A stretch of 64,000 nt of DNA, taken from assembly GCA_037440405.1 (NCBI GenBank), contig JBBIUE010000018.1:5069-69068 (forward strand). The letters are read 5' to 3'. The notes beneath the pieces were generated by a model. That model was not told where the DNA came from, ran no database searches, and saw nothing but the letters and a program-made list of their open reading frames with translations. Below are positions 1 through 7,699 of this stretch, piece after piece. Numbering within the stretch: position 1 is the first letter of the stretch; each line of letters starts with the position of its first letter. The position numbers and the translations under genes are program-made. Source of the DNA: JANMGV01 sp037440405 (GTDB lineage Bacteria > Planctomycetota > Planctomycetia > Pirellulales > Pirellulaceae).

Positions 1-1
1 G

Positions 2-1633
2 ACCATTTTCGTCACTGTCAATGAGAAAGAAAACAGCATTCTCGTCAACGCTCCACCGAACAAAATTGAAGTGGTCCGGCAGGCGATCACCGCGCTGGAC
101 CGTCCACTTCCGGAATCGATTTCGCCTTGGGAGACCATGAGTCGCGTCAAGGTTTATGAAGTCAACGGTTTCGATCCAGACACGCTATCTCGCCTGCTTG
201 CGTCACTTCAGGAGCAAGGCAACCTCGCCAAAACAACGCGGATCCAGCACGAAGCGGCATTTCATCGTTTAGTCGTGTTTGCATCGCCGGAGGATCAAGT
301 CGCGATTGGTCAGATCGTAGATTCCTTTCGAGTTCAGAAGCGGTCGCCTGCCGTGATACCGTTGGGCGGACTCGACCCGATCTACGCTGTGAAAGCCATC
401 CAGCTCATCTTAAAGAATCCCGAGCGGGCAACGGCGAGCGCAAGTGCCGGAGCCGACGGGAAGTTCCAAGTGGAAGCGGACCCTGAGAACCAAAGACTGC
501 TTCTATGGGCCACAGCGGAGGAGGTAGCGGAAGTCAGCCAGTTTCTCGAAAGTCTGGGCGAGGGTGATCGTCTAGGCCAACGCGACGGTCGCATGCATGT
601 TGTCAATCTCAATGGTAAGTCCCTCGCAGAGCTGGAGCCGATTCTCAAAAAAGTCTGGTCTCAGGTTAGTGACGTGCCGGTCGTTGTCGAATCGACAAAA
701 TCGAACATCGAAGATGATGCTTCATCGTGGAACGACCAGAGCACTCCTGACGTTGACGGCTCAACGACGCAACCAGCAGATCGTGAACGATTGCAGCATT
801 TGACCGATGTCGTCGCGGCCCGCTTCGTTTCTTCGCCGCTGAATTCCCAAGAGGAAGACACAAAATCTTCCAATGCGTCGCAGCCGATCTTGCGAATTCT
901 CGAGAGTGAACATGGCGAAGCCCTTTTGCTCTCGCGCGATTCTTCCGCAGTCGATTCAGCCAAGATGATCCTCGAGCATCTGACCAAATCCAGGTCGCAG
1001 GTTCGAGCAATCGCGCTCAAGCATGCTCAGGCCAGTTTGGTGAAGCAGCAATTGGACGCCATCTTGCTACCGACGCTGGTTCAGCACACCAGCAAACTAT
1101 CGACGACCCAGCCGTTGCGCATCGATGTAGACGCACGCACAAATCGACTGCTGATTCATCATGCAACCGCTCGGCAGTTAGAACGAATCGAGGAGTTCGT
1201 ACCACTGATTGACCAGCCAAATCATGACGACGAGCGACTGAAGCGAGAGGTAGTCAGTTATCGATTTCGTCACCGTAGGGCAACGGAAGTGATCGATGTT
1301 GTCAAAGATGTCTTCCGCGATCTACTCAGTATGAACGATCGTATTTTCCAAGCTAGCAATTCGAATCGCATGCAAGGGTACAACCGGAATTTGGCTGCCA
1401 CGACCGCCAATCCCGAATATCAAGGTTTATTGGCAGTAGGCGTGGATCGAGAGGCGAACAGCCTGACGATTTCAGCTCCTGCCTACATCATCGAAGAAGT
1501 GTTGGCCTTGGTTCGCTCGATTGATACTCCGGAAGATGGCCCTGCGGTTGCGATCGTTCCGTTTTCCAGCAATATGATGAAATCTCGCCGCAACGAGACG
1601 CTGTTAAAGATTTTGACGGAAGGCAAGAAGTAG
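2..1633 (+). CDS. Secretin_N-repeat protein, 5' partial
   Basis: The frame is open from the left edge, so the true start lies outside the window; 543 codons are visible. The first residues (FVTVNEKENSILVNAPPNK) are a typical secretin short-domain (secretin_N / NolW-like) pattern. Similar units recur, such as LRIDVDARTNRLLIHHATAR and LAVGVDREANSLTISAPA. Each is an alternating strand-helix module ending near a 'I..FV.LID' or 'V..LVRSID' helix. No C-terminal secretin beta-barrel is present: the protein ends soon after the last repeat with a basic tail. Related large planctomycete proteins carry only secretin_N repeats, and their role (periplasmic ring or scaffold) is not established. The next gene is 146 bp downstream on the same strand and looks unrelated. 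The repeat family call is fairly sure; the function is not. Confidence 0.75.
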   Translation, partial: TIFVTVNEKENSILVNAPPNKIEVVRQAITALDRPLPESISPWETMSRVKVYEVNGFDPDTLSRLLASLQEQGNLAKTTRIQHEAAFHRLVVFASPEDQVAIGQIVDSFRVQKRSPAVIPLGGLDPIYAVKAIQLILKNPERATASASAGADGKFQVEADPENQRLLLWATAEEVAEVSQFLESLGEGDRLGQRDGRMHVVNLNGKSLAELEPILKKVWSQVSDVPVVVESTKSNIEDDASSWNDQSTPDVDGSTTQPADRERLQHLTDVVAARFVSSPLNSQEEDTKSSNASQPILRILESEHGEALLLSRDSSAVDSAKMILEHLTKSRSQVRAIALKHAQASLVKQQLDAILLPTLVQHTSKLSTTQPLRIDVDARTNRLLIHHATARQLERIEEFVPLIDQPNHDDERLKREVVSYRFRHRRATEVIDVVKDVFRDLLSMNDRIFQASNSNRMQGYNRNLAATTANPEYQGLLAVGVDREANSLTISAPAYIIEEVLALVRSIDTPEDGPAVAIVPFSSNMMKSRRNETLLKILTEGKK

Positions 1634-1779
1634 GGCATGTTCTTCTGCTGGCACATGCCATGTCTGGAATCAAGTTCGGATACCTGGGAAAGCCCATGGG
1701 TTCGACCTATACTGGAAGCTGATCAGATGAATGTTCCACGCGGAATGATTTCGCTTCCAATACCTTAAAGCTATCTTCG

Positions 1780-3690
1780 ATGTCTGTCCTCGATTCACGT
1801 TCGGTTCGTTGCGGCGGTTCTACAAAGGCAAGACCTATCCCCGGAACTCATTTCCCAGCGTTTGTGTTTGAATCCGGCAAGGACTTGGCCCGACATGCAG
1901 CACAGATTGTCGCGCGATTGATTCGAGAGCGAACGGAACTGGGACAAAGAACCGTGATTGGTTTGCCGACCGGATCGACGCCTGTTGGAACCTATCGGGA
2001 GTTGATCCGACTGCACCAGCAAGAAGGGCTGGATTTTTCGAGCGTCATTGCATTCGGTTTGGATGAGTATTACGGTCTGGCTGTAGAAAGTCCGCAGAGT
2101 CATCGCCGATGGCTCAAGACGCATTTCTTGGATCACGTCAATATTCTCCCGCAGAACGTTTACTTTCTGGACGGCATGGTCCAAATTTCCGATGCCGAGA
2201 TGCACTGTCGTCGATATGAAGAGCAGATTCAGCACGTGGGAGGATTCGATCTGGTATTGCTCGGTATCGGTCGCAATGGCCATATCTGCTTTAATGAACC
2301 ATTTTCGGTTCGAAAAAGCCGAACGCGATTGTGTACGCTCGACCCCATCACTCGGCAAAGTGCCGCAAGCGATTTTTTTGGTGAAGAGAATGTTCCCACG
2401 CAGGCGCTGACAGTGGGATTAGGAACCATTTTGAGCTCTCATCGAATACTCCTTCTGGCGATTGGAGAGCACAAAGCCAAAGTGATGCGCGAGGCCCTGG
2501 AAGGTCCAATTTCTGATCGGCTTCCTGCATCCTCTCTGCAGGAGCACGGCGACGCGCGGGCATTGTTGGATGACTCGGCTGCGGCGCAATTGACGGGCTT
2601 CTCAACGCCCTGGATGCTCGGTACCGTTGAGTGGAACGATGCTCAAATCAAGCGGGCAGTTTTATGGCTGTGCCAACAAACGCACAAAGCCCTACTCAAA
2701 CTGGACGATGAAGACTTCCGCGAACACGATCTGCACCAGTTGTTACGTCACCACGGACCGGCTCAACCTCTCGCACAAAAGGTCTTTCGCTGGATGATGG
2801 ACACAATCGAGTACCATCCAGCTGGCCGCGAACCGAAAACCATCTTGTGCTTTAGCCCGCACCCGGATGACGACGTGATCAGCATGGGAGGCACGCTGAT
2901 CCGCCTCGTCAACGACGGCCATCGCGTCGAAATCGCGTACATGACTAGTGGCAATATCGCCGTGTTCGATCACGACGCTCGCCGCGTCGCCGATATGGTC
3001 ACCGAATACAATCGCATGTTCGGCATCGATCATCAAAAGTCCATCGAGATCGAGAAGGAAGTTTGCCAGGCGCTTGACCACAAGCAAGCGGGACAACCGG
3101 ATTCACCAACCATTCTGGCGATCAAAGGACTCATCCGTTGGAGCGAAGCACGTGCTGCTGCCTTGACCATTGGTTGCCAAGAATCGCACCTTCATTTTCT
3201 CGATCTTCCGTTTTATCGAACGGGAACCATCGCCAAGAAGCCGGTAGGCGCCGATGATATCGAGATCATCAAGCAACTGTTGATTCGCGTTGCCCCGGAT
3301 CAGGTCTATATGGCAGGGGACTTGGCCGATCCGCACGGCACGCATCGCATTTGTGCTGAAGCGATTTTTGCAGCGTTGGAACAGCTCGAACTGGAAGGCC
3401 GTAAAATCCCGGAAGTTCTTCTCTATCGCGGGGCCTGGCAGGAATATCCACTCCACGAAATCGAAATGGCGGTTCCGTTGAGTCCCCAAGACATTGAACT
3501 GAAGCGGGAGGCCATTTTTATGCACGAAAGCCAGAAAGACGAAGCCCTCTTTCCCGGAAGCGACCCTCGCGAATTCTGGCAGCGAGCTGAAGACCGCAAC
3601 AAAGGTACTGCCGAAAGTTACAATCAAATTGGACTCCCTGAATTTTTCGCCATCGAAGGATTCACTCGTTGGAAAGGTAAGCATTTCTAG
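1780..3690 (+). CDS. nagB: Glucosamine-6-phosphate deaminase (NagB) fused to PIG-L/LmbE deacetylase domain
   Basis: A 636-residue two-domain protein. Residues about 25-270 are NagB-like: GLPTGSTPVGTY near 61, the FGLDEYYGL loop with Asp95, then GIGRNGHICFNEP with His168 and Glu173. Residues from about 355 to the end are PIG-L/LmbE-like, opening with SPHPDDD near 362 (a metal-binding HPDD motif) and later DLADPHGTHR. NagB converts glucosamine-6-phosphate to fructose-6-phosphate plus ammonia; PIG-L proteins remove N-acetyl groups from sugars. The fusion suggests successive deacetylation and deamination of amino sugars in the cytosol, but the order of reactions is inference. The same fusion is known in Bacteroidetes and Planctomycetes. 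E. coli Asp141 is replaced here by Asn166. The start is an ATG with no clear ribosome site. A weak hairpin lies about 120 bp after the stop. Confidence 0.9.
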   Translation: MSVLDSRSVRCGGSTKARPIPGTHFPAFVFESGKDLARHAAQIVARLIRERTELGQRTVIGLPTGSTPVGTYRELIRLHQQEGLDFSSVIAFGLDEYYGLAVESPQSHRRWLKTHFLDHVNILPQNVYFLDGMVQISDAEMHCRRYEEQIQHVGGFDLVLLGIGRNGHICFNEPFSVRKSRTRLCTLDPITRQSAASDFFGEENVPTQALTVGLGTILSSHRILLLAIGEHKAKVMREALEGPISDRLPASSLQEHGDARALLDDSAAAQLTGFSTPWMLGTVEWNDAQIKRAVLWLCQQTHKALLKLDDEDFREHDLHQLLRHHGPAQPLAQKVFRWMMDTIEYHPAGREPKTILCFSPHPDDDVISMGGTLIRLVNDGHRVEIAYMTSGNIAVFDHDARRVADMVTEYNRMFGIDHQKSIEIEKEVCQALDHKQAGQPDSPTILAIKGLIRWSEARAAALTIGCQESHLHFLDLPFYRTGTIAKKPVGADDIEIIKQLLIRVAPDQVYMAGDLADPHGTHRICAEAIFAALEQLELEGRKIPEVLLYRGAWQEYPLHEIEMAVPLSPQDIELKREAIFMHESQKDEALFPGSDPREFWQRAEDRNKGTAESYNQIGLPEFFAIEGFTRWKGKHF

Positions 3691-4247
3691 CTGGACTGCG
3701 GCCCGTTGAATTGCAGCCTGACGAATTAAGGTAGACCTCTCACGTTCGGAAAGCCAAGATCTCCGTTTCGCGACACTCTGGCCCGCGTCCTGCATACCTG
3801 GACATGAGAATAGCAAAGCTATTTTTGCTCACGTCATTTCGCTAGAATCCTGGCCGTGCTGGCACAACTTTCCTTACGGCATCCTCCCTGAGCAAGCGAA
3901 TGCGATTGAGAATCAATCGCCATGCTGGCGAGTTCCGTGTCTGTCGGTCCTCTCAATTTGTTTGCCAAGATCGATCACACGCTTCGTCAGCGTAAGTTGT
4001 CCTCATCGCGCCTTTGCGCTAGATAGCAAGCGTTTTGAAGTGTTCGAATGATAAACTTTTTCGACTGGATGGACTCGGCCGTCCGTGCGAACGGGATATT
4101 CAGGAATCGAGGAATCTTCGTCACAAATTGTCTCCCCCGAATTGACGATACTCTGAAATACGTTTGGTTCCCAAGCGATTTTGTTTTGCTTGGTATTTCA
4201 GCTTTTTCGAAGATCACCAGGACCGATCGACCAACGGAGTCGTCAGC
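3691..4247 (+). other. Intergenic region between nagB fusion and TolC-like gene
   Basis: No gene is convincing here. Frames on the minus strand that enter it are continuations of antisense shadows of the flanking genes. At 3809-3826 there is a short AATAGC/GCTATT stem with an AAA loop followed by T residues, a weak candidate terminator for the upstream gene. The stem is only 6 bp and AT-rich. The rest presumably carries the promoter of the TolC-like gene; no consensus boxes were convincing. Confidence 0.4.
4236..4239 (+). promoter_or_regulatory. Shine-Dalgarno site GGAG deciding the start of the TolC-like gene
   Basis: GGAG lies 8 bases before the ATG at 4248. That start also places a clean lipoprotein signal peptide near the N-terminus, so it is preferred over earlier in-frame starts. 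Confidence 0.7.
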
Positions 4248-6758
4248 ATGGATGCCGCCGATGCGAATCGATCCAATCATGCACGATGGAATCGAGTCGT
4301 CCTGTGTGTCTTGCTGCTCCTGAGTTGCGTTTCTTGCAAGCGTGCCTGGTACACTAGCCGAGCTGATCGCGACTCGTATCGCTTGATCATGTCTCGCCAG
4401 TCGGATGCTCGTTGGGCAATCCCGCCCCGTGCAGTCGAACCACCTCGAGGTTCGCGGATGCAGATTCCCGCCAACCTCAATTGCGCTCCGAAACCGCCCG
4501 ATGATCCGCAGGCTCGGCCCTTGATGTATTGTCCGGATGGGCACGACAATTCCAGGTATTGGTCCAAGATACCAACCGCTTTCTCGATCGAGTCGAAGGA
4601 CTGGATCGACTATCTGCCCCGGGATGAGCATGGAGTCGTTCTCGTGAACCAGCGAGTCGCGATGGATTTAGCTTTGTTGCATTCACGCGATTATCAGACC
4701 CAGTTTGAATTGGTTTACTTGAATGCGCTTGGGTTGACATCCAATGAATTCGACTTTGCACTGCAGTGGTTCGGAGGACCGGGGACTCAATTCACAAGTA
4801 CCGGCGATGACCTCGGTGGCAATCGCTTGCTTCAAACGAATCATCGGCTTGGATTTGGCAGACGATTGGCAGGTGGTGGTCAAATCGCGACCAGTATTTT
4901 GAACAGCTTTTTCTGGGACTTCGGAACCAACAGTGTTCAGGGAAGTGGAGGGCAAATTGTAACCACGTTTACACAACCGCTTCTGCGCGGGGCCTTTCGC
5001 CACGTGCGACTGGAGACGTTGACGCAAGCCGAAAGGGATCTTCTCTATCAAGTTCGCGATTTCGCTCGCTTTCGACGTCGATTCTATTTCGACATCACGT
5101 CCGAGTACCTGAGTTTGCTAACTCAAGTTCAGTCGATACGCAATGCGCAGGCCAATCTTGAAAGCCTGAGACAGAATTTGATCGAACATCAAGTCATGCT
5201 CTCACTGAAAATGGTCGCTCAGATTCAGGTCGATCAGGTCTTTCAGGATTACCAAAGTGGACGTGCGGCACTCTTGAATGCCGAGCAGCAGCTAGCTACC
5301 TCCCTGGACCAGTTTCGATTCCAATTGGGCTTGCCGGCTTGGGTGGAAGTCAAGATCGACGAGTCACTATTGCAGCCGTTCGAGCTACTGGATCCAAGAC
5401 TACAAGCTCTTCAGAACCGCACGCAAGTTCTCTATCAAGACCTAATGCAGTACCTTCCTCCCAACGCAGCGCCTCGCAGCGTTTGGGAAGCGTTCTTCGA
5501 CCGCTACTGTCAATTGCAGGACGACGTCAAAGTGATCCTACCAGAGCTGCAAACCGAACTCGAACGTTGGAGGAGCCGCATCCTGGCTAGCAACCTGGAG
5601 CTACTCGATGAAGATGATCGGATTGAACTCACGCAACAGAAGCTGCTCCTCGAGCGATTACAACGAGAACGGGAAGAAATCGAAAAGGAAGTTGCCTCCG
5701 GAGATGATTCGCAAACCAAGTTGCGAACAACCATTTCAGAAACGCTGGAATTCACGATTACGCCGGAACTTCCCACCGACGACTCGAATTTGAATCTAAC
5801 ACTGAGCGCCGACTCGCCCAATCTCCGAGCCTGGAACGAAATGCGGATCGCACTGGGACGCAAACTGAGGGAGACCGTCGCAAACATGGCAATTCTGCAG
5901 ACGCAGGTTCGGCTGCACTTGATCGATTTAGAACCTGTGCGAGTTGAGGAACGATCGGCCGTCCTGTTTGCGCAGCAGAATCGTCTGGACCAGATGAATC
6001 GGCAAGCTCAGGTCATGGACGCTTTCCGCAAGATCGAAGTTGCGGCGGACTTGCTGGAAAGCGAACTTGGGGTTACAGGCCAGATCGGCTTGGGAACCGA
6101 TCCCAACAAAAACAATGCTTTCCGATTCGATTCCTCTGCGAATACCTATCGAGTCGGCGTTCAGTTCGATGGCCCACTGAATCGTCTCAATGAACGGAAC
6201 ATCTATCGAGCAACGCAAGTTGCCTATCAACAGGCTGTCCGATCGTACTCGGCTGGACGAGACGCAATCGCCAATGAAGTGCGACTGATCCTTCGACAGC
6301 TTCGTTTGCGAAAACTCAACTTTGAGATTGCTCGCCAACAACTCGTTGCAGCCACTCGCCAAGTGGATGAAGCCCAAATCAACCTCCGAACCGCATCGCA
6401 GTCGAGCACCAATCTGACGCGGGATTTGCTGCAAGCTTTGCAAGGCCAACTCAGTGCCAGAAACAACCTGATCGCCAACTGGATCGATTACAACATTTCC
6501 AAAACTCAGCTCTTCGTGGCTCTTGAGTTGCTTTATCTCGATGAGAATGGCGTTTGGTACAACGACGACATACCTATGGATCAACTCGAATCGATGATCC
6601 TGTCGGATGATTACTATCCCGACTTGCGGTTCGGTATCGCTGGTCTATTTCCAAGCGTCGAGGGAACACAAACGAATCGTGCATCTCCAGAGGAAGTCCT
6701 TCCGGCAGCAGAACCGGAACCATCAAGCATACTGCCGGCCACTCCGTTTGAACCGTGA
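4248..6758 (+). CDS. TolC-like outer membrane efflux protein, lipoprotein
   Basis: 836 residues from the ATG chosen for its GGAG site 8 bases upstream. The N-terminus has a charged stretch, a hydrophobic run (VVLCVLLLLSC) and a lipobox-like LLSC or CVSC, so it is probably lipid-anchored. The body is helical and Gln/Leu/Arg-rich with the heptad pattern of outer membrane efflux (OEP) proteins. The second OEP repeat is near 'ATQVAYQQAVRSYSAGRDAI' and the end helix is 'LQALQGQLSARNNLIANW'. OEP proteins form the outer-membrane/periplasmic channel of efflux pumps or type I secretion. At 836 residues it is about twice the usual length. The extra length is an N-terminal domain and an inserted Glu/Arg-rich coiled coil around residues 410-500. 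No membrane-fusion or inner-membrane partner lies beside it. The family is likely; the substrate is unknown. Confidence 0.8.
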   Translation: MDAADANRSNHARWNRVVLCVLLLLSCVSCKRAWYTSRADRDSYRLIMSRQSDARWAIPPRAVEPPRGSRMQIPANLNCAPKPPDDPQARPLMYCPDGHDNSRYWSKIPTAFSIESKDWIDYLPRDEHGVVLVNQRVAMDLALLHSRDYQTQFELVYLNALGLTSNEFDFALQWFGGPGTQFTSTGDDLGGNRLLQTNHRLGFGRRLAGGGQIATSILNSFFWDFGTNSVQGSGGQIVTTFTQPLLRGAFRHVRLETLTQAERDLLYQVRDFARFRRRFYFDITSEYLSLLTQVQSIRNAQANLESLRQNLIEHQVMLSLKMVAQIQVDQVFQDYQSGRAALLNAEQQLATSLDQFRFQLGLPAWVEVKIDESLLQPFELLDPRLQALQNRTQVLYQDLMQYLPPNAAPRSVWEAFFDRYCQLQDDVKVILPELQTELERWRSRILASNLELLDEDDRIELTQQKLLLERLQREREEIEKEVASGDDSQTKLRTTISETLEFTITPELPTDDSNLNLTLSADSPNLRAWNEMRIALGRKLRETVANMAILQTQVRLHLIDLEPVRVEERSAVLFAQQNRLDQMNRQAQVMDAFRKIEVAADLLESELGVTGQIGLGTDPNKNNAFRFDSSANTYRVGVQFDGPLNRLNERNIYRATQVAYQQAVRSYSAGRDAIANEVRLILRQLRLRKLNFEIARQQLVAATRQVDEAQINLRTASQSSTNLTRDLLQALQGQLSARNNLIANWIDYNISKTQLFVALELLYLDENGVWYNDDIPMDQLESMILSDDYYPDLRFGIAGLFPSVEGTQTNRASPEEVLPAAEPEPSSILPATPFEP

Positions 6759-7282
6759 TGTAACTGCTGACTAGTCTTTAAGACAACTCCTTGCGTTCAG
6801 TCAGTCGCAGATTCCATCTACTGAAGGTGATGGTGATTGCCTTGGCGAAGACCGGGGATGGCAACTCTCCGTCGGAATTTGGGAAAAGAAGTTCCGAATA
6901 CTCCTGGAATCCTCGAACGTCAACCTGCCAGGGATCGTGAACAGAATTGGCAACGAGCAAAGGAACCCCGTTGCAAATCCGCAACACCGGTGAATACATC
7001 CGTTTCACATTGACATCGACCGGGTCGGATCGCGGAAACGCGGTTTGCACTGCGGCGATTGCCGAGGCTCTGACTTTTCGATCGAATCACTCTGAAAGAA
7101 GAAAATGAAAAAATCTCGGGGGAATTTTGGTAACAACCGGCTTTGAAAAGCGATCTCACATTAGACGCCCATTCGTTCAGAATCAGAGTCGAGTGGAATA
7201 GAACTTGCATGAACCTGATTTCGGCGACGAGTGTCACTTAAGCAAAGCGTATCCTGAAAGGAAAATTTCGAAGGTGACGACC
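6759..7282. other. Intergenic region, no supported gene
   Basis: A 90-codon minus-strand frame at 6778-7050 has a plausible amino acid mix but no ribosome site, no recognisable motif and no upstream continuation; it is not called. No strong hairpin or promoter box was found. Confidence 0.35.
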
Positions 7283-7498
7283 ATGATTTCCAACGAATTC
7301 AACGCAAATAGCTCTGAAAACAGCTCGCTGGTTGGAACGTGGTATCACCTTGCAACCAAAGTTTCTGCCCGGTCGACCGAAGAACTGGAAAACTGGTTCG
7401 AAGACCGCTGTACGGACCTGGAACGCCGATTCCCTCAGTTCGTGACACCGAACTCGACCAAGGTTCGAAGGCGTTCCAACTGCGGTTCGCAAGGGTAG
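7283..7498 (+). CDS. Small hypothetical protein, 71 residues
   Basis: The ATG at 7283 is preceded by AAGGTG with 6 bases spacing. The product is acidic and helical in its middle (STEELENWFEDRCTDLERRF) and ends in a basic tail. The sense codons favour C or G in third position like the neighbours, and the acidic helical core looks protein-like rather than random. No domain, signal peptide or membrane segment is visible. It lies between two convergent genes, so it would be monocistronic. Function unknown. The ending after PQFVTPNS may be altered by a frameshift, because the next frame continues open to 7542. Confidence 0.5.
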   Translation: MISNEFNANSSENSSLVGTWYHLATKVSARSTEELENWFEDRCTDLERRFPQFVTPNSTKVRRRSNCGSQG

Positions 7499-7699
7499 TT
7501 GAACTGTCGCCCTGGGTTCATCAGATTCGGGCGAAAAGGTAGTCAGCAGCGCTAGCGAGAGATGATTCCAATCCGTGGGTTCTCAACTGCATCGCGACTC
7601 TGCCCCATAGCTACGGTATCACGGTCTTTTGAGGCTCGTTTCCATAAAAGAGGGTCGGCAATCATCTTGCCTGCGGGTAGCTGCACCAGCAAATGGCTG

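Noticed and set aside
3103..3816. 237-codon minus-strand frame opposite the NagB-PIG-L gene
   Set aside because: It is an antisense shadow of a clearly conserved gene, with no ribosome site or family motif.
6778..7050. 90-codon minus-strand frame with plausible amino acid mix
   Set aside because: No ribosome site, no motif and no upstream continuation; it stays below the level for a gene call.
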